Source: Isotricha intestinalis (taxonomy: Eukaryota; Ciliophora; Litostomatea; Vestibuliferida; Isotrichidae). Taken from it: 20,519 nt of DNA. The translations under genes and the position numbers were made by a program. Positions within the stretch are counted from its first letter, which is position 1. Each line of letters opens with the position of its first letter. Positions 1-8,923 of this stretch are shown here, piece by piece. Where the stretch lies: the NCBI GenBank assembly GCA_023807065.1, contig JAJJLU010000740.1, positions 1 to 20,519 on the forward strand. Reading direction: 5' to 3'. The notes below the pieces were generated by a model, which ran no database searches, had not been told where the DNA came from, and was given only the letters and a program-made list of their open reading frames with translations.

Positions 1-958
1 TTGTTAAATCATTTAATTTAGTCACTTTTTCTATTATATTACTACGTATTTTTGTGTGGATTTTATCATTTTTTATTTTTTTTTTTATTTGAAAAGGAGA
101 AAAGAAAGAATTTGTTGTTTTTGATAATTTTGAAGTTGTGAAATTATCAATAGTTTTATTATTACTTTCATTATTTTCTTGTGTATTACTTTCAGAATTT
201 GTTAAATAAAATCTAATATTTTTTTTATTAATAGGTGTCATTAATTTAAAATTTGTTAATTTAAATAAATTTGGTTTATTTCTTGAATTTTTATAATTTA
301 TACTATTTAAATTAGTTGATGAATTATTATTATTTTCAATTGTAGTATTTTTTGTGTTTGAATAATTAATTGTATTATTTGTTAAATTATAAAATACATT
401 TGAAGTGTCTTTTCTTTTTGGAGAAAAACTTTTATAAAAATGGGAATTTCTTTTTTTTTTATTTACAATTTTTTGATATTCTTCTTCAATGGTATCTTCA
501 TGGTTTTCAAATTTAAAAATTGAACTCCTTTTTAAATATTGTTCTTGATTATTATTATTTTTATTGTTTTTTAAATGTAAATAAACTAAGGAACCTACTT
601 CAATTTTTTCATTTAAATCATTTATTTGTTTTCTTCTTTCATGCCATATTTTTTTTCTTATTTTTGGAAAATGAAATAATAAATCTGAATTTTTAGAAAA
701 TAAAAGTTTTTCAAGTCCTTTCTCTAAAAATTTTAAAGGACTTGGCTTCCTTTGATTACGGTAAAATTCTGTATTTCCTAATTTTTTTTTCACTAAATTT
801 TTAATTTCTTTTTTTTTTTTTTCAATGATTTTATTAAAATTGATTTTTTTAGAAATATTTTGTTTTAAATTCATTGTATCTTTATAAAAAGTGGGATTGG
901 AATCATCACTACAACTTAAATCTTCAATTTTTATTTTAAGGTCTTTTTTATTTATCAT
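1..958 (-). CDS. Unknown Asn/Lys-rich protein, 5' part (3' end outside window)
   Basis: The minus-strand frame opens at an ATG at 958 (preceded by A-rich sequence) and stays open for about 319 codons to the left edge, so the C-terminus is missing. I do not recognise the family. The first ~130 residues are Lys-rich and probably helical. They include a more complex segment at about residues 60-110 with a W-H-E-R-R-K core, which would be the best search query. After ~residue 120 the protein becomes Asn/Ser/Thr-rich and low in complexity, with poly-Asn runs and short Ser-Pro-Lys patches typical of disordered protist proteins. There is no signal peptide and no membrane segment. Absence of stops over ~319 codons, in DNA where a stop is expected about every 10 codons, supports it as a real gene. 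It lies 1 kb downstream of the MORN gene on the same strand. Confidence 0.75.
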   Translation of the reverse strand, partial: MINKKDLKIKIEDLSCSDDSNPTFYKDTMNLKQNISKKINFNKIIEKKKKEIKNLVKKKLGNTEFYRNQRKPSPLKFLEKGLEKLLFSKNSDLLFHFPKIRKKIWHERRKQINDLNEKIEVGSLVYLHLKNNKNNNNQEQYLKRSSIFKFENHEDTIEEEYQKIVNKKKRNSHFYKSFSPKRKDTSNVFYNLTNNTINYSNTKNTTIENNNNSSTNLNSINYKNSRNKPNLFKLTNFKLMTPINKKNIRFYLTNSESNTQENNESNNKTIDNFTTSKLSKTTNSFFSPFQIKKKIKNDKIHTKIRSNIIEKVTKLNDLT

Positions 959-1973
959 TTTTGAAAAAAATATTATAAAATATTATTTTTTATATTAAAA
1001 TAACATTTTATATTTTATATATAAAATTATTATAAAAGAAAATTAGTATTATTATATTTATATTATATTATGTTAATTATTTATATTTTGTTTATTTTTT
1101 TCAATTTTATTTTAGCTTCAATTTTGTTTTAACAGGAAATAAAAAATTATTCTGTTTTTGAAATATTAATTCATATGTTGATAAATTAAAAATATATTAT
1201 TCAAGAAAAAATGAAATTAAAGGATGAAGAATAATCATACAATTATAATCAAAAAATAATAATCTAAATTCACATTTTATTTTTAAATATTTCAGACAAG
1301 AAATTAAAGGTATATTTATAATAAAAATAAATGTTTATTCAATTAAAAAAAATTGAAGTGTAATTTCAAAATTATTGAATTTAGAATCTAATTTTACAAT
1401 TTGAAATATTTTGGATAAGAATATAATTAGATAAAATTAATTTGAAAACAAAAGAAATAATTTAGAAATAAGTAATATAATTATTTCTGTTAATAAAAAC
1501 TAAATATTCAATAGAGAAAATGAATTAATTTTAAATTTTATATTTTTACTTTTATATTTATTTTTTATTGATTCTTTAAAAGTAAAAAAAATTTTTTAAA
1601 TATTAACACTTACTTTTATTCATAAAATAATTTTCAAAATTTTCTCCTCTTTCTCATTTTTTTAGATAGAATGTTACTATCTTATAGATAGTGACATATC
1701 AAAATTTGTCAAATTTTTCTTTAATCATAATTCAGAATATAAAGAAGATATACTTCCTTTGAATAATTTAAAAATAATAAAATAAAAAAATAAGTTGATT
1801 TACATAAACATTTATATTTTAAAATATAATTTTAAAAGTTTTGATTTCTTAATAATTCAAAAAAAACTAAAATTTAAATAAGTGAATATTATTTTATAAT
1901 TAAAAAACATATAAAATAATACATAAAATAAATAAAAATAGTATTATTAAAAATATATTTAAAAAAACAAACT
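959..1973. other. Intergenic spacer between two minus-strand genes
   Basis: This spacer holds the 3' flank of the MORN gene and the 5' flank of the partial gene at the left edge. It is extremely A+T-rich, with stops in every frame at about the density expected for this composition. The only structure I can support is the strong hairpin at 1671-1697. No tRNA or other RNA gene was recognised. Confidence 0.6.
1671..1697. repeat. Inverted repeat, 12-bp stem with 3-nt loop
   Basis: The left arm ATGTTACTATCT (1671-1682) pairs with AGATAGTGACAT (1686-1697) across the loop TAT. On the plus-strand reading all 12 positions pair, one as a G-U wobble, and three pairs are G-C. It lies about 280 bp beyond the MORN gene's stop codon, on the 3' side. 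It could be an RNA 3'-end or processing signal or a protein-binding palindrome; the function is unknown. Confidence 0.6.
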
Positions 1974-3809
1974 CTAATTTTTCAATTGTACATCATTTTC
2001 ATACCTCAAAATAATTTCATTTTTATTATTACTAGCAGTACTGGTTAAAATAAATTCTCCTTCTTTTTTCCCTTTAATCCACTTTCCCTTTAAAACTACT
2101 CCATTTTTAAAATAATATTTTCCTTTCCCATGTTTTAAATCTTTCTTATAATACCCAACAAACTTATCTCCATTTTTATAATGATATTCCCCATAACCAT
2201 CCATTAAATCATTATCCCACATTCCATAATACATTTGTCCTTCAGGCCATTTAAAGCATCCATTTCCACTTATATGTCCTTCATTAAATTCACCACAAAA
2301 TGTTGCTCCATCACTTGTAAGATAAAAACCTATTCCATGTCTTAATCCATTTTTCCAAATTCCACAATAAGAATATTTACCTTTAAAATGGATTTCTCCA
2401 TATCCTTCAAATAAATCATCTTTAAAAAATCCATTATATGTAAAATTATCTGTATAAAAAAAACCATAACCACATTTTCTTCCTTTTCTAAATTCACCAT
2501 AATAACATTCATTTCCTGATTTTGCTAACATACCTAATCCATGAAATTGACCATTTAAATAATATCCACAATATTTATATATTCTTCCTTTTAATTTATT
2601 TATCATATATTCTAAACCTAAACCTTCTTTTATATTTTTTTCAGCATTAAATGAACCTGAAAATATTATATTTGTATCTCTTTCTTCATAAGATTTACTT
2701 ATACATGATTTTTCTTGAATTATTTTTATTTCATGTAAATATCTTAAGAAATAGGGAACATCTTGGTATTTATCACTATCTAATATAAATAAAGGAATTT
2801 TTCCTTCTATATTATTATTCTCAAAATTGTCAAATTTTTTACTATGCATTCTTGTGTAAGTTGTATTATTTAAAGTTGAAGTTGATTCTGATTTATTTAA
2901 TAATTTTTTAAATTCATTTTTATTATATTTGTGAATTACTGTTTTTTTAATATTATTCTCGGATTTGATTGGATGGATAAAAGATAATTTTTTGTCTGAT
3001 TCTTGTGCTTTTCTGAAATTTATACTTTTTGATGATTTTTCACTAAAAATTCCTTCTTCTGCATCAATTCTTGATTTACTTGTATTTGATTCTATTTCGA
3101 CTAAATTAATAATTCCTGGGTTATCACTTTTCTTTCTTTTTTTTTTTTCAATGAAATCCCCATCTCCTAATAAATCATTATAAGTTTTCAATTTTTTGTC
3201 ATGATTTCTTGGACTATCTTCAAAAGAATTATTTAAATTTGGATTTACAACATTTTCTTCTTCGAGTTCTTCAACAAATATATTTATATTTCCTATTTTA
3301 TTTTCTAATTTATCTCCTAAATAAAAACTCTTTTTAAGATAAATCCAAACACAAATTCTGAACTCTTTTTTCATTAAAGAACTAAAATTAAAGTTTTTAA
3401 TTTGTTGAATTGTTAATTTTTTTAAATTATAATTTCCATAATCAGGATTAAAATAATTATTATATATTTCTATTAAAGAATTTAATAAAGATTGGATTCC
3501 TTTAAATGAAAATTCAAATTCAGTTCCAGTATTAAAATATAATTCCCAGCTTTCTTTAAATACTACAAAGGATTTTAAAATCTCTTTTTTATGTTCTAAT
3601 TTGTTCATTAAAATTTCTTTATATTTTTTTTTACTTATATATCTTCTGAAATTTTTTTGAATTAAAATTATATAATAATTTAAGTCAGAATATGTCATTG
3701 TTTCTTGTTTTATAGTATTTAATTCTTCATCATTCAATAAATCATTTATTGCTTGTATATTTTTAATATATTGCTTATGTTCTTTATCATCAATTTGGCA
3801 AGTTCCCAT
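1974..3809 (-). CDS. IQ-motif and MORN-repeat protein
   Basis: A 611-residue protein ending in TAG. Residues 50-64 (IQKNFRRYISKKKYK) fit an IQ motif, a calmodulin-type light-chain binding helix. A long Asn/Lys/Ser-rich linker follows (about 190-330). From about 413 to 590 there are eight consecutive MORN repeats of 22-24 residues, each with the YxG...G...GxG pattern (for example YCGYYLNGQFHGLG and KFVGYYKKDLKHGKG). MORN arrays form elongated beta scaffolds that bind phospholipids or proteins at membranes, cell cortex and cilia. The N-terminus MGTC offers Gly2 for myristoylation and Cys4 for palmitoylation, although position 6 is Ile rather than the preferred Ser/Thr. No kinase or SET domain follows the MORN array, unlike plant PIP5K or SETD7. 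A Ca2+/calmodulin-responsive membrane scaffold is my inference; the repeat calls are secure. Confidence 0.9.
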   Translation of the reverse strand: MGTCQIDDKEHKQYIKNIQAINDLLNDEELNTIKQETMTYSDLNYYIILIQKNFRRYISKKKYKEILMNKLEHKKEILKSFVVFKESWELYFNTGTEFEFSFKGIQSLLNSLIEIYNNYFNPDYGNYNLKKLTIQQIKNFNFSSLMKKEFRICVWIYLKKSFYLGDKLENKIGNINIFVEELEEENVVNPNLNNSFEDSPRNHDKKLKTYNDLLGDGDFIEKKKRKKSDNPGIINLVEIESNTSKSRIDAEEGIFSEKSSKSINFRKAQESDKKLSFIHPIKSENNIKKTVIHKYNKNEFKKLLNKSESTSTLNNTTYTRMHSKKFDNFENNNIEGKIPLFILDSDKYQDVPYFLRYLHEIKIIQEKSCISKSYEERDTNIIFSGSFNAEKNIKEGLGLEYMINKLKGRIYKYCGYYLNGQFHGLGMLAKSGNECYYGEFRKGRKCGYGFFYTDNFTYNGFFKDDLFEGYGEIHFKGKYSYCGIWKNGLRHGIGFYLTSDGATFCGEFNEGHISGNGCFKWPEGQMYYGMWDNDLMDGYGEYHYKNGDKFVGYYKKDLKHGKGKYYFKNGVVLKGKWIKGKKEGEFILTSTASNNKNEIILRYENDVQLKN

Positions 3810-4737
3810 AAATGAAGTTTTTTTAATTTTTTTCTTTAAATTTTTATTTTAAATAATTTACTTAGATAAAAAATAAATAAAAATGCTGGTGACATGAAAT
3901 GAAATTATCAATTAATTTTTACATTAAAGAAATTAAAACTTTAATAAATTTTTATTTCCTGAATAAAATATTGTTAGAAAAGAATGATATTACTTAATTA
4001 GAATTAAATCTAAATAAACTGAAAAGAAAAAGAAGTTTTTTTAATAGCAAAAATGCTATTTGAATAAATAAAAAAAGTTATTAAATCCAAATTATAAAAG
4101 TGATATAGTATTAAATAATGAAATTTGAAGTACTAAATTATTGACTCTCTTATTTTATTCTTTAATTTTTAAACTTAATTAAATAACATATATTGCAAAA
4201 TTTTTAATTAAATTAAAGTTATAAATTATGTTGTCTTTACTTTGAGAGTATATAGTCATAGAAATATAATTGATCGAGACAAATATGATAAAGATATTTA
4301 TTGTTATTAAACTGGAAATTATTTAGATTGTTGTGACTCATATTTATGATTAGAGAGCCTAATATTTACATATAAAAAAGATTACTGAAGTTGATAAGGA
4401 AATGAAATAATTATATATATTTTATATAAAAACATTATTCTTCAACCTTAATTTTTTTGAATTTTCAAATAAATTTTTTATTTTTAATTTCATTTTCTTC
4501 AAATTTCTAACTATTTTCTTTTTATTATTTAACAAAAACAATTTCTAAATAAAGACTAATATTTCATTGAAAAAAAATATGTTTAATACATATTTTAAAA
4601 TTTTTTGTAAATTTTATATTATATTATTCCATAATTTTATTTTTAAAAAAATAATTGTTTTATTTATTTAAAAAAAATGCAAATGTCTAATATTTTATTA
4701 AATAATAATAAAATGAATAAAAAAATAAAATAATAAA
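3810..4737. other. Divergent intergenic region (bidirectional 5' flank)
   Basis: This region separates the start codons of the minus-strand MORN gene and the plus-strand gene at 4738, so it must carry promoters for both. No promoter motif can be named. A patch at about 4215-4395 is richer in G and C than its surroundings and contains a 31-codon open stretch, but in-frame TAA and TGA follow it, so it is not a supportable gene. The right end holds an A-rich leader with a small upstream ORF at 4677-4733. Confidence 0.5.
4677..4733 (+). promoter_or_regulatory. Possible upstream ORF before the gene at 4738
   Basis: An 18-codon ATG-to-TAA frame, with internal ATGs at codons 3 and 13, ends four bases before the main ATG and is out of frame with it. 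If the transcript begins upstream, scanning ribosomes would meet it first. The leader length is unknown, and short ATG frames arise easily in such A+T-rich DNA. Confidence 0.25.
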
Positions 4738-6804
4738 ATGGAATTAATCCATAATGAACATAAATTTTTTATGCGTTCTCCAGATATTTTAAAAAAATTA
4801 CCTTTAGAAAAATTCGATTGTTCATACAATAAATATATAATTGAAAAGCATTTAAATATAAATGGAAATTACATTACTAAAACTGAAGATTATTATTATT
4901 TAGATTTTGGTAAAAATACTCAAAATATATCAAATGAATATACTTTAAAATTATATAAATGTTATGAAATTGGTGGTGAATTTTTATATTTAATAAGAAA
5001 AAAAATGAATTTTTTAATATTTATGAACAAAAATGAACAAAAAATAAAAGACATGAATTCACTTTTATTTTATATATATAATATGAGTCAAAATTCTGAA
5101 GATTTAATATCATTTACAATAATAATGTGTTCTTATTCATATATTACAGATTATAAACCTAATTGTTTATTTCATGATAAACCATATCATTTTTATACTG
5201 ATTATTGTGCAAAAAATAAAGAACAATTTGAACTTTTTATGAAAAATAAGATTCCTAAAATAAAAAATTATCATTTAAATTTATGTGAAGTTTCTAACAC
5301 AAAAACATTTAGTAATCTGGGAATAAGACCAATTTTTTTACCTATGTTTATTATTTATGATCAAAATTTTCAACTTTTATATAAAGATAATTTATTCCAA
5401 GAAACTCCTAAAAATTTAAATGAGATTTGTAATGAAATGTTTAAATTTATTAGTAATCCATATAATCCAAGACATAAAATTTCTTTTATGAAAAAATGTC
5501 CAATTAGAATATCAAATTTTTTTGACAAATTAGAAAGAAGAATTAAAAATGAAAATTGTATTTTAAAAAATGAAGAAGAATATAATAATATTAGAAAAGA
5601 CATTCTTGAAAAATGCTTAAATCAACAAGTTGATAATAAAAGAAAAGGAAATTGTAAAATGTATTTTGTAAAAAGAATAACTAATTTAAATCCTGATTTA
5701 ACGTTATCAGAAAATTCAAAAATTATTTATTTATCACCATATATTTGTCAAAATAATATAAATAATCCTCTTCCAAAATTTTTATTTGGAAATGAAAACA
5801 TTGGATTTTTAAAAGTTTTTAATAAATTAGAAAATTTATATTTAAGATATACATGGAAGTGTGCTTTAAGTTTTATTGAAAATAATCAAATAGATTGTGA
5901 ATTAAATTTTAAGACTATTAAAAACATTTCGAATTTAAATAATTTAGAAAGAAAAGAGTTTAATTGTGAATATCACAAAGGATTTGAACTATATTATATT
6001 CCATTTAACTTTAAAATATTATTCAAAGACAAGACCAAATTTTTTTCAATAAATTTAACACCAAAAATTTTATCAAATGTTGGTTATTCAGTTATTGTAA
6101 AAGATATAAATGACAAAGAAAAAAAATTTTCAATAAATGAAGGAGAAATAACAATATTACAATATTTTAGAGAGGATTTATATGTAAATCAATTTGATTT
6201 AACAGAAAAAATCGAAAAAATAAAATCTTTATACCCAAATATAAAATTTAGATATTGTATATTAATATTAATTCCATGTGACAAATTTAAAAATTCGATT
6301 TATTATGATAGAATAATGAATTTTATTAATTCATGTCAAAGTTGTGATGAAATATTAATATTTACTTATGTGACTGAAGAATTTAAAGAATTAACAAAAA
6401 TCGTTACAAACGGTCCTTTTATATATATCTTTGATCAACAAAGAAAAATGACTTGTTTTGAGGTATTTCCTGGAGAAAGAAATAAAACTGAAGAAATGTT
6501 AAATGAAAAAATTGAAAGAATATTAAAACCTAAATGGACTTTTGATTTAAATAAAGAGCAATATAAATTAATTAAAAAGATTAATAGAAAAGTTTTAGAA
6601 ATGAATAATAAAGTTGATGATAAAAATATTATTGAATTAGAAATTGAAAAAACTAAATTTTTTGTTAATAAAGAAAGTAAATATAGTTTAACTTTAATTA
6701 AATATGATTATGATGAAAGATTAAAAGAAAAATTAGAAAGTTTAAAAAATGAAATTGTCTCAATTTTAGGTGATGAAGCATTAAAAATAGATTTAATCAA
6801 CTAG
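4738..6804 (+). CDS. Unknown protein with two possible degenerate thioredoxin-like domains
   Basis: A 688-residue protein ending in TAG. I do not recognise the family by sequence. Two segments have the beta-alpha-beta...Pro-beta-beta order of thioredoxin folds. The first is about 88-245: strand FLIFM, helix, strand ISFTIIM, an insert, then RPIFLPMFIIYD with Pro202 in the cis-Pro position. The second is about 470-597: strand RYCILILIP, helix, strand DEILIFTYV, then NGPFIYIFD with Pro560. Neither has CxxC where catalysis would need it. Cys515 follows the first strand of domain 2, and a CQSC at 533-536 lies at the end of the helix, the wrong place for a redox centre. A redox-inactive, nucleoredoxin- or PDI-like scaffold is possible but is inference. 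There is no signal peptide or membrane helix. Its stop is 38 bp before the next gene. Confidence 0.85.
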   Translation: MELIHNEHKFFMRSPDILKKLPLEKFDCSYNKYIIEKHLNINGNYITKTEDYYYLDFGKNTQNISNEYTLKLYKCYEIGGEFLYLIRKKMNFLIFMNKNEQKIKDMNSLLFYIYNMSQNSEDLISFTIIMCSYSYITDYKPNCLFHDKPYHFYTDYCAKNKEQFELFMKNKIPKIKNYHLNLCEVSNTKTFSNLGIRPIFLPMFIIYDQNFQLLYKDNLFQETPKNLNEICNEMFKFISNPYNPRHKISFMKKCPIRISNFFDKLERRIKNENCILKNEEEYNNIRKDILEKCLNQQVDNKRKGNCKMYFVKRITNLNPDLTLSENSKIIYLSPYICQNNINNPLPKFLFGNENIGFLKVFNKLENLYLRYTWKCALSFIENNQIDCELNFKTIKNISNLNNLERKEFNCEYHKGFELYYIPFNFKILFKDKTKFFSINLTPKILSNVGYSVIVKDINDKEKKFSINEGEITILQYFREDLYVNQFDLTEKIEKIKSLYPNIKFRYCILILIPCDKFKNSIYYDRIMNFINSCQSCDEILIFTYVTEEFKELTKIVTNGPFIYIFDQQRKMTCFEVFPGERNKTEEMLNEKIERILKPKWTFDLNKEQYKLIKKINRKVLEMNNKVDDKNIIELEIEKTKFFVNKESKYSLTLIKYDYDERLKEKLESLKNEIVSILGDEALKIDLIN

Positions 6805-6842
6805 AATAACTATATTATTTTTTTCTATTTATTGTTTAAATT

Positions 6843-8705
6843 ATGAAATTTTATAATTTTTATTTAAAAATGTCAAACAATATTCTTTTTTTATCGAATA
6901 TTAAAGGGAATTTTGAAAAAGTTGTAGAATTGTTTGAAAAATTAGAAAAAACAGGAAAAATATTTAATCTATTAGTTTTAATTGGACAAACATTTTGTTT
7001 TGAAAATAACTTTTCCAAATTGAATTTATTAAAGCAAATAAAAACAAAGATTTTAATTTTTGATTCTTCAAAAATTTCATCTGTTTTAAAATCGAAAATA
7101 AAATATGAATTATATAATTTTTCTGATAATATAATCATTTTAGGTAGAAGTGGAATATTTAATATTAATGGGAATTTGAAAATAGCTTATATTAATGGAA
7201 AAGAAAATGAAGATAGTTTTAATTTAAATGTTGATAAAAAATATTCAAGTGATTATTTTATTTATAATGATATTAATAATTTAATTAAAGATGAGAAAAA
7301 AACAGAAAAGATTGATTTACTTTTATTATCTAATTTTCCTCATATATTTTATGAAGAAGTTCAAAAAAATAAAGAGTCTTTTTTATATAATGAATCATTA
7401 ATTATAAATAAAGATAAATTATTAAATAATATTTCAATGATTTCAAATTTTTTAATAAATAATTTGTGTCCAAGATATATTATTACTTCTTTAGATGATT
7501 TTTATTATGAAAGAAAACCTTATATAAATAAAAAAAATTATTTAACAAGATTTATTCATTTAAGTTATTTTTATGATAAAAAAAATATTAAAGAAAAATC
7601 CTTATATGGCATTTCACTCAAGCATTTTGAAAATTTAAATAATAAAAATTTAGATATTTCATATACAGAAGATCCATTTAAAGAAAATTATTCATATAAA
7701 AGTATTGAAGAAAATTTAAATTTAAGAAAAATATTTTTTCAAAATATTAATAATTCATTTAATAATAATAGTTCAATAAAAGATTCTTTTCCTCTACAAA
7801 TTAAACTTACTCATTTAGATAAAAATATTTCAGAACATGAATTGAATAATTTTCTATCTAAAATTGGTGAAATATTATTTTGTGAAAAACATTATAATAA
7901 AAAAGGTAATTTTTTATGTGAAGCTTTTCTTTCATTTAAAGATCCTTTTATCAATAATAAACTTGTTAACGAAGATAAAATATATAAAATAAATAATAGA
8001 AGAGTATTCTTTGAAAAAATTGAAAATGATAAATTGTCTTATTCAAAATGTAAATTTTGCTTTGATAATTCTGAAATAGAAAAAGAATTAATATTACATG
8101 ATTTTGAAAATTTTTATTTGGCTTACAGTAAAGGTCCAATCAATAATTTCCATTTTTTAATTCTACCTCATAAACATTATTCTTCTTATATGACTTTACC
8201 AAAAGAATTAAAAAAAGAATTTAAAGAGATTTTAAATTCAATTATTAAATTTCTGAATTTACATTCATTAGATTATATTTATTATGAAAAAAATTTACCA
8301 TTTGATAATATAGTTTTTTTACATATGTGTGTAAATATAATTGGAATAGAAAAAGATTATATGATTAATTTTCAAGATACTTTTAAAAATAATTTTCCAA
8401 ACTTTTATAATATCACTTCTACTTATGATGAGGAAAATATCTTTTCTTTAGATTTTTATGAAAATAAATCTAATTTTTATTATTATATAAATGCTGGAAA
8501 AGGTTATAAAATTGGGATTAAAGAAATTAGAATTGGTTATTATATTGAAATTTCTGAAAATATAAAAGATTTTAAAGATTATCCAAGATTAGTTATTTGT
8601 AAATTAATTGAAAAAGAAAATAATATTTATTGGAAAAATTGTTCAATTGATTTAGAATTTTTAAAAAAGTTAAAAAAGAAAGTGAATCAATATTTCCAAC
8701 AATAA
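6843..8705 (+). CDS. CWF19L1: CWF19L1/Drn1-type CwfJ family protein with RRM-like insertion
   Basis: The family (human CWF19L1, yeast Drn1) associates with late spliceosomes and aids lariat RNA debranching by Dbr1 in the nucleus. Residues ~10-270 match the metallophosphoesterase-like N-terminal domain: NIKGNFEKV, LLVLIG, the IIILGRSGIF block, IDLLLLSNFP, PRYIITSLDDFYYERKPY and TRFIHLSYF. Residues ~400-520 match CwfJ_C_1, a HIT-like domain, with CKFC, LAYSKGP, FHFLILPHKHY and FLHMCV. The remainder fits CwfJ_C_2. Between them, about 316-396, is an RRM-like module (IKLTHL as strand 1, EAFLSF as RNP1-like strand 3, NNRRVFFEKI at the end); I recall no RRM there in the human protein. It has 620 residues against about 538 in human. 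Met10 (6870) has the better AAAA context and fits where the family begins, so it may be the true start. Confidence 0.88.
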   Translation: MKFYNFYLKMSNNILFLSNIKGNFEKVVELFEKLEKTGKIFNLLVLIGQTFCFENNFSKLNLLKQIKTKILIFDSSKISSVLKSKIKYELYNFSDNIIILGRSGIFNINGNLKIAYINGKENEDSFNLNVDKKYSSDYFIYNDINNLIKDEKKTEKIDLLLLSNFPHIFYEEVQKNKESFLYNESLIINKDKLLNNISMISNFLINNLCPRYIITSLDDFYYERKPYINKKNYLTRFIHLSYFYDKKNIKEKSLYGISLKHFENLNNKNLDISYTEDPFKENYSYKSIEENLNLRKIFFQNINNSFNNNSSIKDSFPLQIKLTHLDKNISEHELNNFLSKIGEILFCEKHYNKKGNFLCEAFLSFKDPFINNKLVNEDKIYKINNRRVFFEKIENDKLSYSKCKFCFDNSEIEKELILHDFENFYLAYSKGPINNFHFLILPHKHYSSYMTLPKELKKEFKEILNSIIKFLNLHSLDYIYYEKNLPFDNIVFLHMCVNIIGIEKDYMINFQDTFKNNFPNFYNITSTYDEENIFSLDFYENKSNFYYYINAGKGYKIGIKEIRIGYYIEISENIKDFKDYPRLVICKLIEKENNIYWKNCSIDLEFLKKLKKKVNQYFQQ

Positions 8706-8904
8706 ATTGATAAATCAATTTTTTTAAAATGAAAATATTATATTTGTTTAATATTATTTTAGAAAAAATTGATTGAGTTTCATAATTAATTGTAATATCA
8801 ATTATTTCTAGTTTAGAATTAATAAATATTCTTTCATCTAAGAAATTAATGAATTTAATAATTTAATAAAGAAAAACAAACAATTTTATTATATTCATTC
8901 AAAA

Positions 8905-8923
8905 ATGAATTCTAGGAATTCAT
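8905..8923. repeat. Inverted repeat, perfect 8-bp stem with 3-nt loop
   Basis: ATGAATTC and GAATTCAT flank the loop TAG, about 200 bp past the CWF19L1-like stop. Each arm has two G/C bases. It may be a 3'-flank structure or a chance palindrome. Confidence 0.4.

Noticed and set aside
1134..1560. Spacer frame that looks like a glutamine-code (TAA/TAG = Gln) protein.
   Set aside because: Stops occur at about 9% of codons, the random expectation for this composition, and TAA dominates simply because the DNA is A/T. All clear genes here use the standard code.
4215..4391. GC-richer stretch with a 31-codon open run followed by shorter runs separated by TAA and TGA (possible decayed gene).
   Set aside because: A 31-codon run is expected several times per window by chance in open, GC-richer patches; no start codon and no family resemblance. 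A translated search would decide.
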